A DNA stretch of 54,245 nt from Pedosphaera sp. (GTDB lineage Bacteria; Verrucomicrobiota; Verrucomicrobiia; Limisphaerales; UBA1096). The notes below the pieces were generated by a model, which worked only from the letters and a program-made list of their open reading frames with translations, was not told the DNA's origin and did no database searches. Made by a program: the position numbers and the translations under genes. Location: contig JAKUOU010000022.1 of assembly GCA_022451065.1 (NCBI GenBank), positions 1 to 54,245 on the forward strand, written 5' to 3'. Of the stretch, positions 35,298 through 45,613 are shown piece by piece. Numbering within the stretch: position 1 is the first letter of the stretch; each line of letters opens with the position of its first letter.

Positions 35298-36212
35298 ATG
35301 CTGTTATCCAATACAATCCGAACCATTGCTGTGACTGCGACCTTTCTGGGTTGGTCGGTAATTCCAGTCCGTGCCGAGGACGCCAAGGTCACACATCATA
35401 ACGCCCACAATGACGGCGTGAAGATTCACTACGCCACCGCAGGCGACTCCGGGCCGTTGGTCGTGATGATCCACGGTTTTCCCGATTTTTGGTATTCATG
35501 GAATGAACAAATCAAGGCACTGCAGTCAACACACCGTGTGGCAGCGATGGATCTTCGGGGCTACAACCGGAGCGACAAGCCGAAGGGGCTTGAAAATTAC
35601 GCCATTCCAAAACTGGTATCCGACGTCGCCTCCGTGATCCGTGATATGGGCGAAAAGAAAGCGGTGATCGTCGGGCACGACTGGGGCGGCATGGTGGCTT
35701 GGCAATTTGCCATGATGCAACCGGAGATGACCGATCGACTGATCGTTCTCAACCTGCCGCACCCCAAGGGTCTAAATCGCGAGTTGGCAAACAACCCTGA
35801 TCAACAGCGCAACAGCCAATACGCTCGGAATTTTCAACAACCAGATGCCCACAAACAGCTGGATGCTGAGCGGTTGATCCGCTGGGTGAAGGGCGAGGCC
35901 AAGCGGGCGAAATACATCGAGGCAATGAAGCGCTCCGACTTCGAGTCGATGCTCAATTACTACAAGCGCAACTATCCGCGGCCACCGTACAAGGAGGACA
36001 TCTCTGAGCCGGTGCGGTTAAATATGCCGGTGTTGCTGATCCACGGCCTGGATGATTGGGCGTTGCTCCCCGGGGCACTCAATCAAACCTGGGAGTGGCT
36101 CGACAGCGACCTCACATTGGTCACCGTTCCGGGCGCCGGTCACTTCGTGCACCACGACAAACCGGATTTCATCAACCGTACGCTGAAAATGTGGCTGATG
36201 CGTGATCGTTGA
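35298..36212 (+). CDS. Secreted epoxide-hydrolase-like alpha/beta hydrolase
   Basis: 304 residues with a signal peptide (to about residue 26). Motifs of the soluble epoxide hydrolase group are present: oxyanion loop '[10 protein letters not shown]' (59-68), nucleophile D128 in 'VGHDWGG', acid Asp in '[11 protein letters not shown]', and His in 'GAGHFVHHD'. An Asp nucleophile suits epoxide hydrolases or haloalkane dehalogenases rather than esterases. Export is unusual for the family. It follows the esterase by 36 nt and is probably co-transcribed. Its TGA is directly abutted by the stop codon of the convergent giant gene (36213). Confidence 0.88.
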   Translation: MLLSNTIRTIAVTATFLGWSVIPVRAEDAKVTHHNAHNDGVKIHYATAGDSGPLVVMIHGFPDFWYSWNEQIKALQSTHRVAAMDLRGYNRSDKPKGLENYAIPKLVSDVASVIRDMGEKKAVIVGHDWGGMVAWQFAMMQPEMTDRLIVLNLPHPKGLNRELANNPDQQRNSQYARNFQQPDAHKQLDAERLIRWVKGEAKRAKYIEAMKRSDFESMLNYYKRNYPRPPYKEDISEPVRLNMPVLLIHGLDDWALLPGALNQTWEWLDSDLTLVTVPGAGHFVHHDKPDFINRTLKMWLMRDR

Positions 36213-39200
36213 TTACGGCTTGCGGACTTCCATGCGGTAATAGCGGGCTTGCTGTGAACCAGGAAGGAACTCGGGCAGCATGACGAAGCCTGAGGTTGGC
36301 CTTGGTTCGAGTCGGCCAACGGTACTCCATTTGCCCTTGGTCAAGTCGTCGCGAGCCTGCAGTCGGTAGGCGATCCCGGCATGCGCCATGAACTCTAAGC
36401 GGACAGTGTCGCCGGTGACGGTGATCGATTCCAGGGCAAGGTGGCTGGCGCTGTCAGTCGGGTCGGTGCCCGCAAAATATTCCGCAAGGTTGGTTAGGCC
36501 GTCGCCATCGGTATCGTACAGGGCGTCGTGGGTATCGTCGGGGAGCAGCCCGTAAGCGTTCTCCCAGTCGTCCGGCAGTCCATTGAGATTTAAGTCGAGG
36601 CGGTTTGGGGCGCCGGGGGTTCTGAGGGTCGGGAAGCGTGCATAAGTGTCGGCCCCGTTGGGGAAGCGTCCCTCGGAGACGGCCTTTGATTGGCGGTTGA
36701 ATGTCACTTCATCGATCAGAAAGCCATTGGGGTCGCGGAGAGCGATGCTTTCTCCGCTGGCACGAAGCTTGAATGAGACATGATCAGCGCCGCGCGCGGA
36801 CTGCCCATCGGCGATGATTTTTCTGTACGCAAAAAAACTGCCACCGATGTAGGAGTGGGCCGGGAGACGGTGGAGAGTGGGGTTGGCGGGGTTGTCGGAA
36901 AGAAAAAATCCCCCAAGGGCGATCGGCTGGCCGGCTGGGTTGTGGAGTTCAAACCAGTCATCGCCCTTTTGTGGGTTGGCCATCCACTCGTTGATTCGTA
37001 GTTTTGCCGAGTCGCCGGTGGTGAGCGGCTTGTTGGCGGCTCCCGGGGTTGGCTCACTGGGCGACCACACCCCGGTGGCCAGAGGGGTTCGTCCGAGCGA
37101 CAGATCCGGCGATTGGAAGCCGAACACAATGCCGTCAAGCAGTGCCGCGCCTCGCGCCTGACTATCATGGAGGTAAAGTGCGTCGCCGGATGCCTTGAGA
37201 CCAAAGCCGGTGTTGGTGGCGGAAGCCGGTTTATCGGGATTGCACTCGATTACAGTGTAGCCGCCTGAAGCGATGACGCTGCCATCGGGGAAGGCATAAC
37301 GATGGGGGGAATCGGAGGAGTCGCTGAGCCCCATGCCGGACAGGTTGATGGGATCGGTGTGCGGGTTGTGGAGTTCCAACCAGTCGGGGTAGCCGTCGCC
37401 GGGGCCTACGAAGGATCGGTTGTCAGCCAGCAGTTCGTTGATCACGAGTCCCGATGCCCCACCGGTCGGCGCGGTTTTCGCGTCGAGCCGCAGGCCGAAC
37501 ACGATGTCGCTGCTGTTTGCGCTGACCTGGTGCACCTCGGCGGCGAGCGTGTTTTTACCTGGCTGGAGTAAAGCGGGGTCGATCGTGAACGGGCCCTCGA
37601 GCGTGGCATCGATGATGTTCCTGCCGGCCAGCATTTCGTGGTGCGGCACAACGTCCGGGGGCATACCGAGCCGTAACGCCTCCCTGCCGTTGAGGTAGAG
37701 AATCGCGCCGTCATCAACCACCGCCCAAAGCTGCAGTCGGGTTGGTGGGGCGTTCCCGTTCCACTCAAACCGGGTGCGGAAATAAAACGTCCTTGGGCCA
37801 AGCGCGAGCGGCGTATTCATCGGAGCCGGCATCGAGCTGGATTCCTTGGCCAGGAGCGCCTGGCCGCTTGGCCAAGCGGCATCGTCGAAGCCCGGCTTGG
37901 GCCAGGTCGGTGGCGGTGCGGTGGCTTCCTGATGATAGCGCCATTGGCCGGTCATCTCGACGAGGATCACCTCGGTTGGTGCCGGGTTGATGACCGGCTT
38001 TGCGGGGTTGAGCGAGCCAGGGTTGGGAAGCGGCAACGCCTCGATGCCGTTCGCGCCGTTTGGCACGCGCCCCATCGACACACCCGGTGTTTGCGGGGCG
38101 TACCAAATTTGGTCGATCGCCGTTCCGTTCGCATCGAACAAAGTAATCAGGCCCTGGTCGGTCGACAGTTGAAAGCCGAGCTGCCGTGCCCCGCCGCCGG
38201 CTTGGAAGGCGACGGCCTCCCCGCCGCCGATGAAGGAGAGGGCAGGGAAGGGCCAGTGACTCGTGTGCCGCAGGGGCCTGTCTGTGAGCGACAAGTCACG
38301 CAACGTCACCGGGAGCGCAGATGGGTTGAATAACTCCACGAAGTCTTCATTACCCGGGCCTGAGCCTTTGGCCAGCCACTCGTTGATCTTGAGCGTTGAG
38401 GCGGCCCCGACCGGGGCAGGGCGGTTGGGTTGTCCCGGTGAGGGAACCGCGAGCCCCCAGCCGCCCGGCAGTCGGGCGATGGAGTGGCCGAAGGTCTGAG
38501 GGCCGAACACAACCACGTCCAGCAGTCGGCCTCCCCGTGCAGGCAGATCGAACAGCGCGACCGATTCTCCTCCGTCTGCAAGCGAAAAACCAAGGCTCCA
38601 GCCGGCCTCCTTCTGGTTCTCCGCGATGACGACCAACCGCCCGCCGGCCTCGAGTTCCGTGTCGTCAGGGAACACGAACTTCGCTGGCGAGTCCGGGTCA
38701 TCCGTGAGGCTCATCCCGGAGAGGTTCACGCTGAAGCGGCTGCGATTTAGGATCTCGACCCAGTCGCTGCCAACCGCCATGACCTCGCTGATCAGCAGCG
38801 GCGATGCTTCGTCGGAGACGATCCATGTCATTGTGTGCGGCGACGGCATCCACTCCCCGGCGGCGTCCCGCCCTAAAACTTCAAGTGTGTGTTGCCCCTC
38901 CGCCACGGTGTCGATAATAAGCGGCTCGGTGATCGATCTTGGCTCGCCAAATTCCCCATCGTTCAGCCGGTAGCGGTAATGAGACAATCCTGGTCCCCAG
39001 ATAGAGAACGCCTCGTTCTGTCTGGGCGTGGGTGAGACCGGTGCGCCGGCGAGAAGAAGCCGCTCACCACCGGGACCAATGTCACTGCCGAAGAGTCCCA
39101 TCCCGGCGGCAGCGGCGGGGGAAGCATTGATATTTCCGTAGCCGGGCCGGAAAGGTGTTTGCGCGAAAAGGCCGTGCGTGACGTCACCGGCCGCGCCGGG

Positions 39201-42200
39201 CAGGAACAATGCTGTGCAACGGTCGAAGAGGTTGTTCGTCCAGACATTTTTGCCGGCATCGGGATAGTCGATGAACTCTGCAACGCTGATCTTGCACTCC
39301 GAGAAGAGGTTGTTTTCCGCTTGCAATGACACGCGGCCCACGAGGCGGATAGCCACGTCCGTTTTGCCAAGACGATTGCACGCCAGAACAGTGCTTGGCC
39401 AAGCACCAGTAGAGGTGCCGCTGATTGAAACTGCTGCCGCCCGCTTAGCCGGTGATTCCGGGTGACGGAAATTCTGAAACCTGTTTTCCCATATGAAACT
39501 GTTGCAGCCGGACAACTTGACCGCCTCGCGGGCACCTCCCAAAAACCGGTTGCCGCGCAGTTCCAGCCAGGCGGCAAGTCGACCTTGGCCGTCGAACACG
39601 AAAACTGGTGTAGGGCGATCGGTCGCGGCGAAGTGGTTGCCGCGAAAGACGACAGAGCTGTCGCCGGCGAAGCCGCTGCCGGTTACGACCGGCATTGCGA
39701 CCGTTGAGGATGTCTCGAACGAACAATCGCTAGCCAACAGCGCGGAGTTGGAATACTCGATCGCCGTGCCAAGCAGATCGTGAAAGGTGACGCCGGACAA
39801 CTCGAGTCGCGAGCCCTCTGCTTGCACCGCGGCGGTGTCGGCCGCGACGGAGGAAATATTCACATGGGCCAGTCTGTTGGGTTGGGCGGAATCGATCCAC
39901 CGAATCCCGCGCCATCGATGGTCCGTGCCGGGAGGCGTGGTCAGCGTGGCCCGCCGATCCGGTTCGCCACTGATCATCAGGCGTCCCTGAACCTCTAGTT
40001 GCGCGTTCTCCCCGAAATAGACCATGGCACCGGCCTCGATTGAGAGCGTGGCCTGCCCTTGAACAACCGTTTTGCCTGGGAAAAACCACGGGCCACTGGC
40101 GGCGGATAAAAATGTGTCCGCCGTGATGTCCGCGTTGAGCGGCTGGTGCGCACCGGTTTCGTGCCAGATCGTGAATTCAAGGCGATCCAATTCAACGTGG
40201 CTCGCGTCGAAGGCTCTTACGGAGAGGTGATTCAACCCGGGCTGCAAACCAAATGCATCAACTTTCCAAGTTGCCTCCCAAGCTGACCAGTTCGCGGGGA
40301 TGCCGTTCACCGTGACCGAGTGGGTGGTGATGGCGTTCGCCCGGCCCTCGAGAGCGACGAGGGCGGTTTCCGAGATACGATGCCCTTGCTTGACCGGCAG
40401 ATTGGTCGAAAGCGTTAGTGCTTGTTGGATTTCTGACAAGATGAATTCGCGCCGGGTGGCAACGAAACTTTTCAACCGCTCGATTTCCGATTCATCCACC
40501 CTGCCTCCCATCACTTGTTTAACAAACGCAGAAAATTGATCCTCCGAAAAAACGGTCTCCGCCTGCCTCTGCAGCTCGGCGAAATAGCTCGGCACGAACG
40601 CCGGGTGTTTCAGGAAACGGGCCACCTGATCCGGCTGGGTCAGGTGGCCGCTGGCTTGCGCCGGCTCAGCGGCCCGGAAAAGCCCGGCCGTGGGGCTACC
40701 GGGGGTATCGCCCCGGCCAAGAATGGTGTCGAGGTCGTACGGAACAAGGACATGCCGATTTCCGATTAAGTCCTTGAAATGGATGAAGTCGTCGCCGATC
40801 CCGTTGCTCAGACCCGTTTCGCGGTTATCGAAAAACGTGTTGATGGCAAAGAAGCGCAGCCAGTTGTCCACATCGAGCGACTCCTTGGCGGATGCGGCAA
40901 ACGCTTTGTCGGGGGTTTCCGTTAGGAGTTGGCAAAGCTCGATCAAGTCCCGCCAGTCATCTCTGGAGGCATTGGTCTCCTTGAAATAAACCTGCCGGTA
41001 CGGCTCGGGTTCCTCCCCCAGGTAGGCAAAGTCGGCCTCCATGCTTCCGCTTCGGATGGTGCGGTAAATGTTCACCGGGCCAAGGTTATGGTAATCCCCA
41101 AAATCTCCGTCCACCACGTCGTTGTGTGCGTATGCGCCGTACATGGGATGTCCGGCCACGGCGGTGTCAGCGCCGTTCAGTCGGACGTGGACTAGGCGTG
41201 AGCGTGAGACCAGAAGTCCTGCTTGCTGGCACAGCGCGCTGCCAAGAAGTTGGATATGCGGATATTGCGCGTTGAGATTGATTTTCTCTACGCCGTGCCA
41301 GGGGGTGTCACTAGGAAAGTCTACCCTGAAATTGTTTGGTGTTTTCCAGCGGCTCCCGTTGCCGCGGTTTCGGATGTCGGCAAGGTAGCGGATTTCCTCC
41401 TTACCGCTCATCCGGGAGACGAAGGTGGCATTCATCCGCGCGTCGCTGAAGCGGCCGGCCGAGTTCCGCACCATCTTGAGGAAGTAGTCCCGCTCCGCCG
41501 GTGTCATGATGATTCGGTAAAACGGGAGGGAGTCGTCCGTCGCCGAGTCGTCCACCTGATAAAGCAGATTGGCGCGGGGCTCATCATCCTGGACGGTAAC
41601 CGCTGGATAAATTCTGGAGTGGTCCTGCGCATCCCGGGCACGAATATAAAACTCAACCACCGTACCATCCGGAAAAGCCGGGATGGACAGGCCAAACAAA
41701 CCGTCTCCGGCCAGTCCGTCTCCGTGCGCGCCGTCATCATGCAGGGGTGCCGTCAGGTAATCCTCCGCCGAGTCCGGCCGATAAACCAGATCGGCAGTCA
41801 AACCGGTTTTCTGTTCATCGACCAGTCTCGTGGTGATCTGTACCCGGCTCGTGGAGCTCGGGACGATCGGCCAGTGACGAACCTCAAGAATCATCGGCGC
41901 AGCATTCGCGTTCAATACCGAATTGGCCGTCCCCGGCGTGCCTTCCTCCACGGTGCTGGCCGCCCAGTTTTGTCCATGCTTGTTGGAGATGCCTGGGTTT
42001 ATGAGTTCTAGGGATTTGCCTCCGCCGTCGTGTTCCGCCAGCCAATCCCAGCCCTGGTGCTGGTAGTGGGGCAGGTCCCGCTGCCGGACCGCCCACTCCC
42101 CCTCGTCGGCATAGGAAACGGAATCTATGGTTTTGCCGTCGGCATTCTCCAGGCGGATGGTTTCCCCCCGGTTGCTCAACATGCCGTTCCATCCGGCAAC

Positions 42201-42563
42201 GACCGGCTGGACGCCGGGATGCTTGGATGCGAACACGTCGGCATCCGCCGCGACGACTAAATAGCCGTGTGCCGGCACGGTGGCCTTCGGAAAATCAAAC
42301 CGCACCCCGCTGCGCAGCGACCAGCCGTCCAAGCTGACCGCCTCGTCGGCGGTGTTGTGGAGTTCCACAAACTCCTCACGGGCATCATCGGATGTGGGGT
42401 GATAATAGATTTCGTTGATCACCACGTCGCTGAACAACGGCCACGCTGCAACCCAGCAGGTGGCGGACAACAGGGCCCGCTTGGCCAAGTGAAAGCTTGA
42501 ACAACCGTTGAGTAGCATGGGGCCCAGACCAGTTCCCTGTTTTGTTTGATGATGAACTTCCAT
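36213..42563 (-). CDS. Giant secreted protein with lamin-tail domains, CotH kinase-like domain and beta-helix
   Basis: 2116 residues. Layout: export signal within the first 45 residues (an ATG at 42518 is an alternative start), LTD 46-190 ('VVINEIYYHPTSDDAREEFVEL'), beta-sandwich 222-312, CotH 345-710 (PYDLD at 608), Ig-like, right-handed beta-helix about 810-1140, further LTDs near 1262, 1385, 1705 and 1835, a jelly-roll-like domain between the third and fourth, TSP3-type 'DTDGDGLTNLAEYFAGTDP' near the end, and a C-terminal beta tail. The same overall plan is seen in the double-CotH giant, minus its second CotH. It is the last gene of a three-gene run (9 nt after the beta-helix gene). A CTTGGCCAAG copy lies in the signal region. 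Confidence 0.9.
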   Translation of the reverse strand: MEVHHQTKQGTGLGPMLLNGCSSFHLAKRALLSATCWVAAWPLFSDVVINEIYYHPTSDDAREEFVELHNTADEAVSLDGWSLRSGVRFDFPKATVPAHGYLVVAADADVFASKHPGVQPVVAGWNGMLSNRGETIRLENADGKTIDSVSYADEGEWAVRQRDLPHYQHQGWDWLAEHDGGGKSLELINPGISNKHGQNWAASTVEEGTPGTANSVLNANAAPMILEVRHWPIVPSSTSRVQITTRLVDEQKTGLTADLVYRPDSAEDYLTAPLHDDGAHGDGLAGDGLFGLSIPAFPDGTVVEFYIRARDAQDHSRIYPAVTVQDDEPRANLLYQVDDSATDDSLPFYRIIMTPAERDYFLKMVRNSAGRFSDARMNATFVSRMSGKEEIRYLADIRNRGNGSRWKTPNNFRVDFPSDTPWHGVEKINLNAQYPHIQLLGSALCQQAGLLVSRSRLVHVRLNGADTAVAGHPMYGAYAHNDVVDGDFGDYHNLGPVNIYRTIRSGSMEADFAYLGEEPEPYRQVYFKETNASRDDWRDLIELCQLLTETPDKAFAASAKESLDVDNWLRFFAINTFFDNRETGLSNGIGDDFIHFKDLIGNRHVLVPYDLDTILGRGDTPGSPTAGLFRAAEPAQASGHLTQPDQVARFLKHPAFVPSYFAELQRQAETVFSEDQFSAFVKQVMGGRVDESEIERLKSFVATRREFILSEIQQALTLSTNLPVKQGHRISETALVALEGRANAITTHSVTVNGIPANWSAWEATWKVDAFGLQPGLNHLSVRAFDASHVELDRLEFTIWHETGAHQPLNADITADTFLSAASGPWFFPGKTVVQGQATLSIEAGAMVYFGENAQLEVQGRLMISGEPDRRATLTTPPGTDHRWRGIRWIDSAQPNRLAHVNISSVAADTAAVQAEGSRLELSGVTFHDLLGTAIEYSNSALLASDCSFETSSTVAMPVVTGSGFAGDSSVVFRGNHFAATDRPTPVFVFDGQGRLAAWLELRGNRFLGGAREAVKLSGCNSFIWENRFQNFRHPESPAKRAAAVSISGTSTGAWPSTVLACNRLGKTDVAIRLVGRVSLQAENNLFSECKISVAEFIDYPDAGKNVWTNNLFDRCTALFLPGAAGDVTHGLFAQTPFRPGYGNINASPAAAAGMGLFGSDIGPGGERLLLAGAPVSPTPRQNEAFSIWGPGLSHYRYRLNDGEFGEPRSITEPLIIDTVAEGQHTLEVLGRDAAGEWMPSPHTMTWIVSDEASPLLISEVMAVGSDWVEILNRSRFSVNLSGMSLTDDPDSPAKFVFPDDTELEAGGRLVVIAENQKEAGWSLGFSLADGGESVALFDLPARGGRLLDVVVFGPQTFGHSIARLPGGWGLAVPSPGQPNRPAPVGAASTLKINEWLAKGSGPGNEDFVELFNPSALPVTLRDLSLTDRPLRHTSHWPFPALSFIGGGEAVAFQAGGGARQLGFQLSTDQGLITLFDANGTAIDQIWYAPQTPGVSMGRVPNGANGIEALPLPNPGSLNPAKPVINPAPTEVILVEMTGQWRYHQEATAPPPTWPKPGFDDAAWPSGQALLAKESSSMPAPMNTPLALGPRTFYFRTRFEWNGNAPPTRLQLWAVVDDGAILYLNGREALRLGMPPDVVPHHEMLAGRNIIDATLEGPFTIDPALLQPGKNTLAAEVHQVSANSSDIVFGLRLDAKTAPTGGASGLVINELLADNRSFVGPGDGYPDWLELHNPHTDPINLSGMGLSDSSDSPHRYAFPDGSVIASGGYTVIECNPDKPASATNTGFGLKASGDALYLHDSQARGAALLDGIVFGFQSPDLSLGRTPLATGVWSPSEPTPGAANKPLTTGDSAKLRINEWMANPQKGDDWFELHNPAGQPIALGGFFLSDNPANPTLHRLPAHSYIGGSFFAYRKIIADGQSARGADHVSFKLRASGESIALRDPNGFLIDEVTFNRQSKAVSEGRFPNGADTYARFPTLRTPGAPNRLDLNLNGLPDDWENAYGLLPDDTHDALYDTDGDGLTNLAEYFAGTDPTDSASHLALESITVTGDTVRLEFMAHAGIAYRLQARDDLTKGKWSTVGRLEPRPTSGFVMLPEFLPGSQQARYYRMEVRKP

Positions 42564-42572
42564 ACGGTGCCG

Positions 42573-45500
42573 CTACTGATCCCCTGCAAGATGTAACCTG
42601 AAAAAACCAGACTGCGATTGAAATTGATCCAAAGGAGTTACCCTGAGTTCATCGGCCGGAGCAAAAACCGGCAGGAACTGCTTCACGGTTTCCCACGACA
42701 CGTTGGCGGCCAGGCGGCGTTTGCCCTGAAGTTGGTACACCCGGTGGGGCTTGGCCTGCCAATGGAGTTGTGTGACTCCGTCGAGGCCGCGCACTGACTT
42801 TAGCCGGATCGCGCTGAAGAGGTTGATCGGATCCGTTCCAGCTGCGAATTCCCAGTGGTTGGTCAAGCCGTCCCCATCAAAGTCATCGTTTGGCCGGACG
42901 TCGCCGATCCCCGATACGGCATCGTCGGTTTTGGCCCGGATCACGCGCTGTTCCCATTCGTCGGGAAGGCTGTCCTTGTCGGCATCGGTCGATTGGACTG
43001 AGGTCAGTGACAGGTCGAAAAACAGATCGGTGCTGTCCGGCCGCGTGTTGAACAGGTGCACGGCGACAATGTTTTTTCCAGGCACAAGTGTTGGGACGGT
43101 GGCGGCGGGCACAACGGCACTCCACTGCCTTGGGGCGAAGTCCGATTCGCTGGCTCTTCCGTTAAACGGCAGTTCCCCGGCTGGCAGGCCGACTCGGGCC
43201 ACTTCGAGTCCGTTGATCCAAATGGCGAAGCCGTCGTCGTACTTTGCGTCGAAGCACAACGAGCCTGTGGACTCCGGCGAGCCAAGCTCAAGCTCATGAC
43301 GCAGATACACAGTGGTGTAATTGTTTCGCATGTCGTCCAGCACGGTTTGCAAACCGTCCCGGCCGTATCCGAACGGCGCGGCGCCGGGCGTCCACAATGC
43401 ATCGCTGAACTCTCGTTTTTGCCATGCATCCCTTGGCTCTGAAGCCTCCTTCACGCCCTTGAGCCATTTCCATTGGGCTGATTTTGACGCGATCCATGTT
43501 TGCGGCGTGCCTGTTTTTTGCGACTGAAAAAGCACGGACGCCGGGCCGGTCAGCTTGCTATTCACCGCCTCCGATAATTCAACCCTGAAGGAATCCGCTT
43601 TCTCGATGCCGGGAATCTGCAGCGAGATCTCCTTTGCCGTTTCCCCGGGCTGAAATTCAAGTTTTCCATCCGCAAACACGCTGCCCGTATCTCCGTTTTG
43701 ATCCACCGCGCGAACCTTGAAACGAATCTGAACCGTTTCGATCGCTGGCCGGCTCAGGCCGATAGTGATCCGGCCCGGGGCGACGAGCCGGTCCCAACCC
43801 CGGAAACCAACGCCGGTCACAAACGGGGATCGCGACAAAAAGGGCGAGAGCAACTCGGGATGCTCGGCGGGCTCCCAAACCCTGTTATCGGGAAACGAAT
43901 CGTGCAGACGGGATAGGTGATTGCCCTTGATTTTCATCCGCGAAATTTTCTCCTCCCACAAATTCCGGCTCATGCCCCAGACATCGCGTTGATTGAATAT
44001 GGAAACAGAGCTGGTCATAGAAAGAAAACCGAGATGGGCGCCGTTATAATTATCGCCAAAGCGGGCTCCGATTCCGTTACCGGTGAGGAGGCAGCGCTCC
44101 AGCGTGACGTTCGGGGAGAGGTATCCGACCTCGATGGCCTGCCCGCAGTTGATGATGACCGAGTCGAGCACGCGCACGATCTTGTCGGCGCCCGACAATG
44201 CGAGCCCCTCGTGAAAGCAGCTTTCAATCCAACAACCGGAAACGTGCACCGTGCCTGGTGAATTCCCGCCGGCGTCGATGCCGTCATCCTTGCACCAGCC
44301 GATGAGTGTGCCGGTGATCTTGTGTTCGCCGAGGGTGAAATACAGCGCGTCGTTGTCCCCGTCCTCGAAGGTGTCGCTGTCGCTCGGGAAATCAATCAAT
44401 GCACTGTCACGGATTGTCACGGAACCGCCGTTGAATTGGCCGACGGTTTGGCACCGCTGCACCACGCACCGGTCCAGCGTGAGTTGAGAAGTTTCCCCGT
44501 GGAACGCCTGCCCGGCGTTGTCGATGAAAAAGCAATCCGAGAACGTCCCTTTGGCGCCTTCGCCGAGAAAAAAAGCAGCCTGCTCCTGGCGATGCGTGCC
44601 GGCAATGTTGTTGGCCACGAACCACCATGGGTTGCCTCCGCTGCCGGTGACGAACGTCCAGCTCGTCTCCGTTGAAGCTGCGTCACCCTTCAGTGTGATG
44701 CCACCCCAGGGAACGTCTCGTTTTTCCGGACAGAAAACGACCGGCGCCTCGCGTGTCCCCTCGACGATGAGTTTACCGAGCACGGTCACCTCGATCTTTG
44801 GCGCCAACTTGACGACGCAACCGCTTTGGATAAGGAGGGTGACTCCTTCTGCAACGGTCAGGTTGGAGGTCACATGGATTCTGGTGTCCTTCTCCCACGT
44901 CGCTGTTTCCGGGATGGCGCCTTGCACGGCCTGCCACTCGTCATTGTCGATGGTAACCGTTCTGTCCGCGGACAGTGGCCCGATCTTGAAGAGATGTTTT
45001 TTCGACTGGCCCGATGAAAGCAAGCCGGAGCCGACGCCCCGCTTCATCGCGAAGCTGGTCTCGCCCTTGAGTTGGCCGTTGAAGTTCACGCGCCGGTTTT
45101 GCGGATTCATCACCATCGCAACCACGGGCATATCCAGCCCGGCCGGGAATCGGGTCGGCATGAATAGTTCCAGTCGGACGGCGTCTTCCGTGTTCGCGTC
45201 GAGCGCCTGTCCGGAGGCGACCGGGGGTCGCGGGGTCCACGGAGGCAGCGCCCATTCCGCTTGACCGCGCGCGGACTGGATCACGAAACGAACCAAATGG
45301 GCTTGTTCCTCTCCAGGGCCGCCGGGCGGCCGCTCAACAGAGCGCAACTCGTGATAGCCGGGATGGGCTACGTCCAGCCAGATTCCGGCAGGGATACGTT
45401 GGCCGTCGAGCCGATGTTCCGCCGGGGAGCTGCCGGTTTTGTTGATGCGGATGCGGACCGGGCCGTTGGCGACCTGCTTGTCCGAGATTCCCTCAACGAC

Positions 45501-45593
45501 GATCCCGCCACTCACCCGCGCTTGGCCAAGCGCGGCGAGAAGGAGCGCCAGCGCGGCAAAACAAAGTCGAGATATAGGGTGGGTGACTCGCAT
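42573..45593 (-). CDS. Secreted beta-helix/Calx-beta protein with TSP3 repeat
   Basis: 1006 residues from the ATG at 45593; a longer frame to 45725 would run into the neighbour's 3' end. Signal peptide ends near 'LLLAALGQARVSG'. A right-handed beta-helix spans about 240-580 (runs such as 'GQFNGGSVTIRDSALIDF', 'GTVHVSGCWIESCFHEG'), then a Calx-beta-like domain ('ITIGLSRPAIETVQIRFKV'), a jelly-roll domain with 'VYLRHELELG' and 'YDDGFAIWINGLEVAR', TSP3 'DFDGDGLTNHWEFAAGTDP', and the shared beta tail. No CotH or LTD is present, so it may be a structural partner or substrate of the two flanking CotH giants. No polysaccharide-lyase active site is evident. It lies 20 nt after the upstream giant. Confidence 0.88.
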   Translation of the reverse strand: MRVTHPISRLCFAALALLLAALGQARVSGGIVVEGISDKQVANGPVRIRINKTGSSPAEHRLDGQRIPAGIWLDVAHPGYHELRSVERPPGGPGEEQAHLVRFVIQSARGQAEWALPPWTPRPPVASGQALDANTEDAVRLELFMPTRFPAGLDMPVVAMVMNPQNRRVNFNGQLKGETSFAMKRGVGSGLLSSGQSKKHLFKIGPLSADRTVTIDNDEWQAVQGAIPETATWEKDTRIHVTSNLTVAEGVTLLIQSGCVVKLAPKIEVTVLGKLIVEGTREAPVVFCPEKRDVPWGGITLKGDAASTETSWTFVTGSGGNPWWFVANNIAGTHRQEQAAFFLGEGAKGTFSDCFFIDNAGQAFHGETSQLTLDRCVVQRCQTVGQFNGGSVTIRDSALIDFPSDSDTFEDGDNDALYFTLGEHKITGTLIGWCKDDGIDAGGNSPGTVHVSGCWIESCFHEGLALSGADKIVRVLDSVIINCGQAIEVGYLSPNVTLERCLLTGNGIGARFGDNYNGAHLGFLSMTSSVSIFNQRDVWGMSRNLWEEKISRMKIKGNHLSRLHDSFPDNRVWEPAEHPELLSPFLSRSPFVTGVGFRGWDRLVAPGRITIGLSRPAIETVQIRFKVRAVDQNGDTGSVFADGKLEFQPGETAKEISLQIPGIEKADSFRVELSEAVNSKLTGPASVLFQSQKTGTPQTWIASKSAQWKWLKGVKEASEPRDAWQKREFSDALWTPGAAPFGYGRDGLQTVLDDMRNNYTTVYLRHELELGSPESTGSLCFDAKYDDGFAIWINGLEVARVGLPAGELPFNGRASESDFAPRQWSAVVPAATVPTLVPGKNIVAVHLFNTRPDSTDLFFDLSLTSVQSTDADKDSLPDEWEQRVIRAKTDDAVSGIGDVRPNDDFDGDGLTNHWEFAAGTDPINLFSAIRLKSVRGLDGVTQLHWQAKPHRVYQLQGKRRLAANVSWETVKQFLPVFAPADELRVTPLDQFQSQSGFFRLHLAGDQ

Positions 45594-45613
45594 AAAACAA
45601 CTGTCCCGATCTA

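Noticed and set aside
42573-45593. Polysaccharide lyase assignment for the beta-helix protein
   Set aside because: The beta-helix is clear, but no conserved catalytic Lys/Arg/Asp arrangement of pectate-lyase-type families was recognisable.
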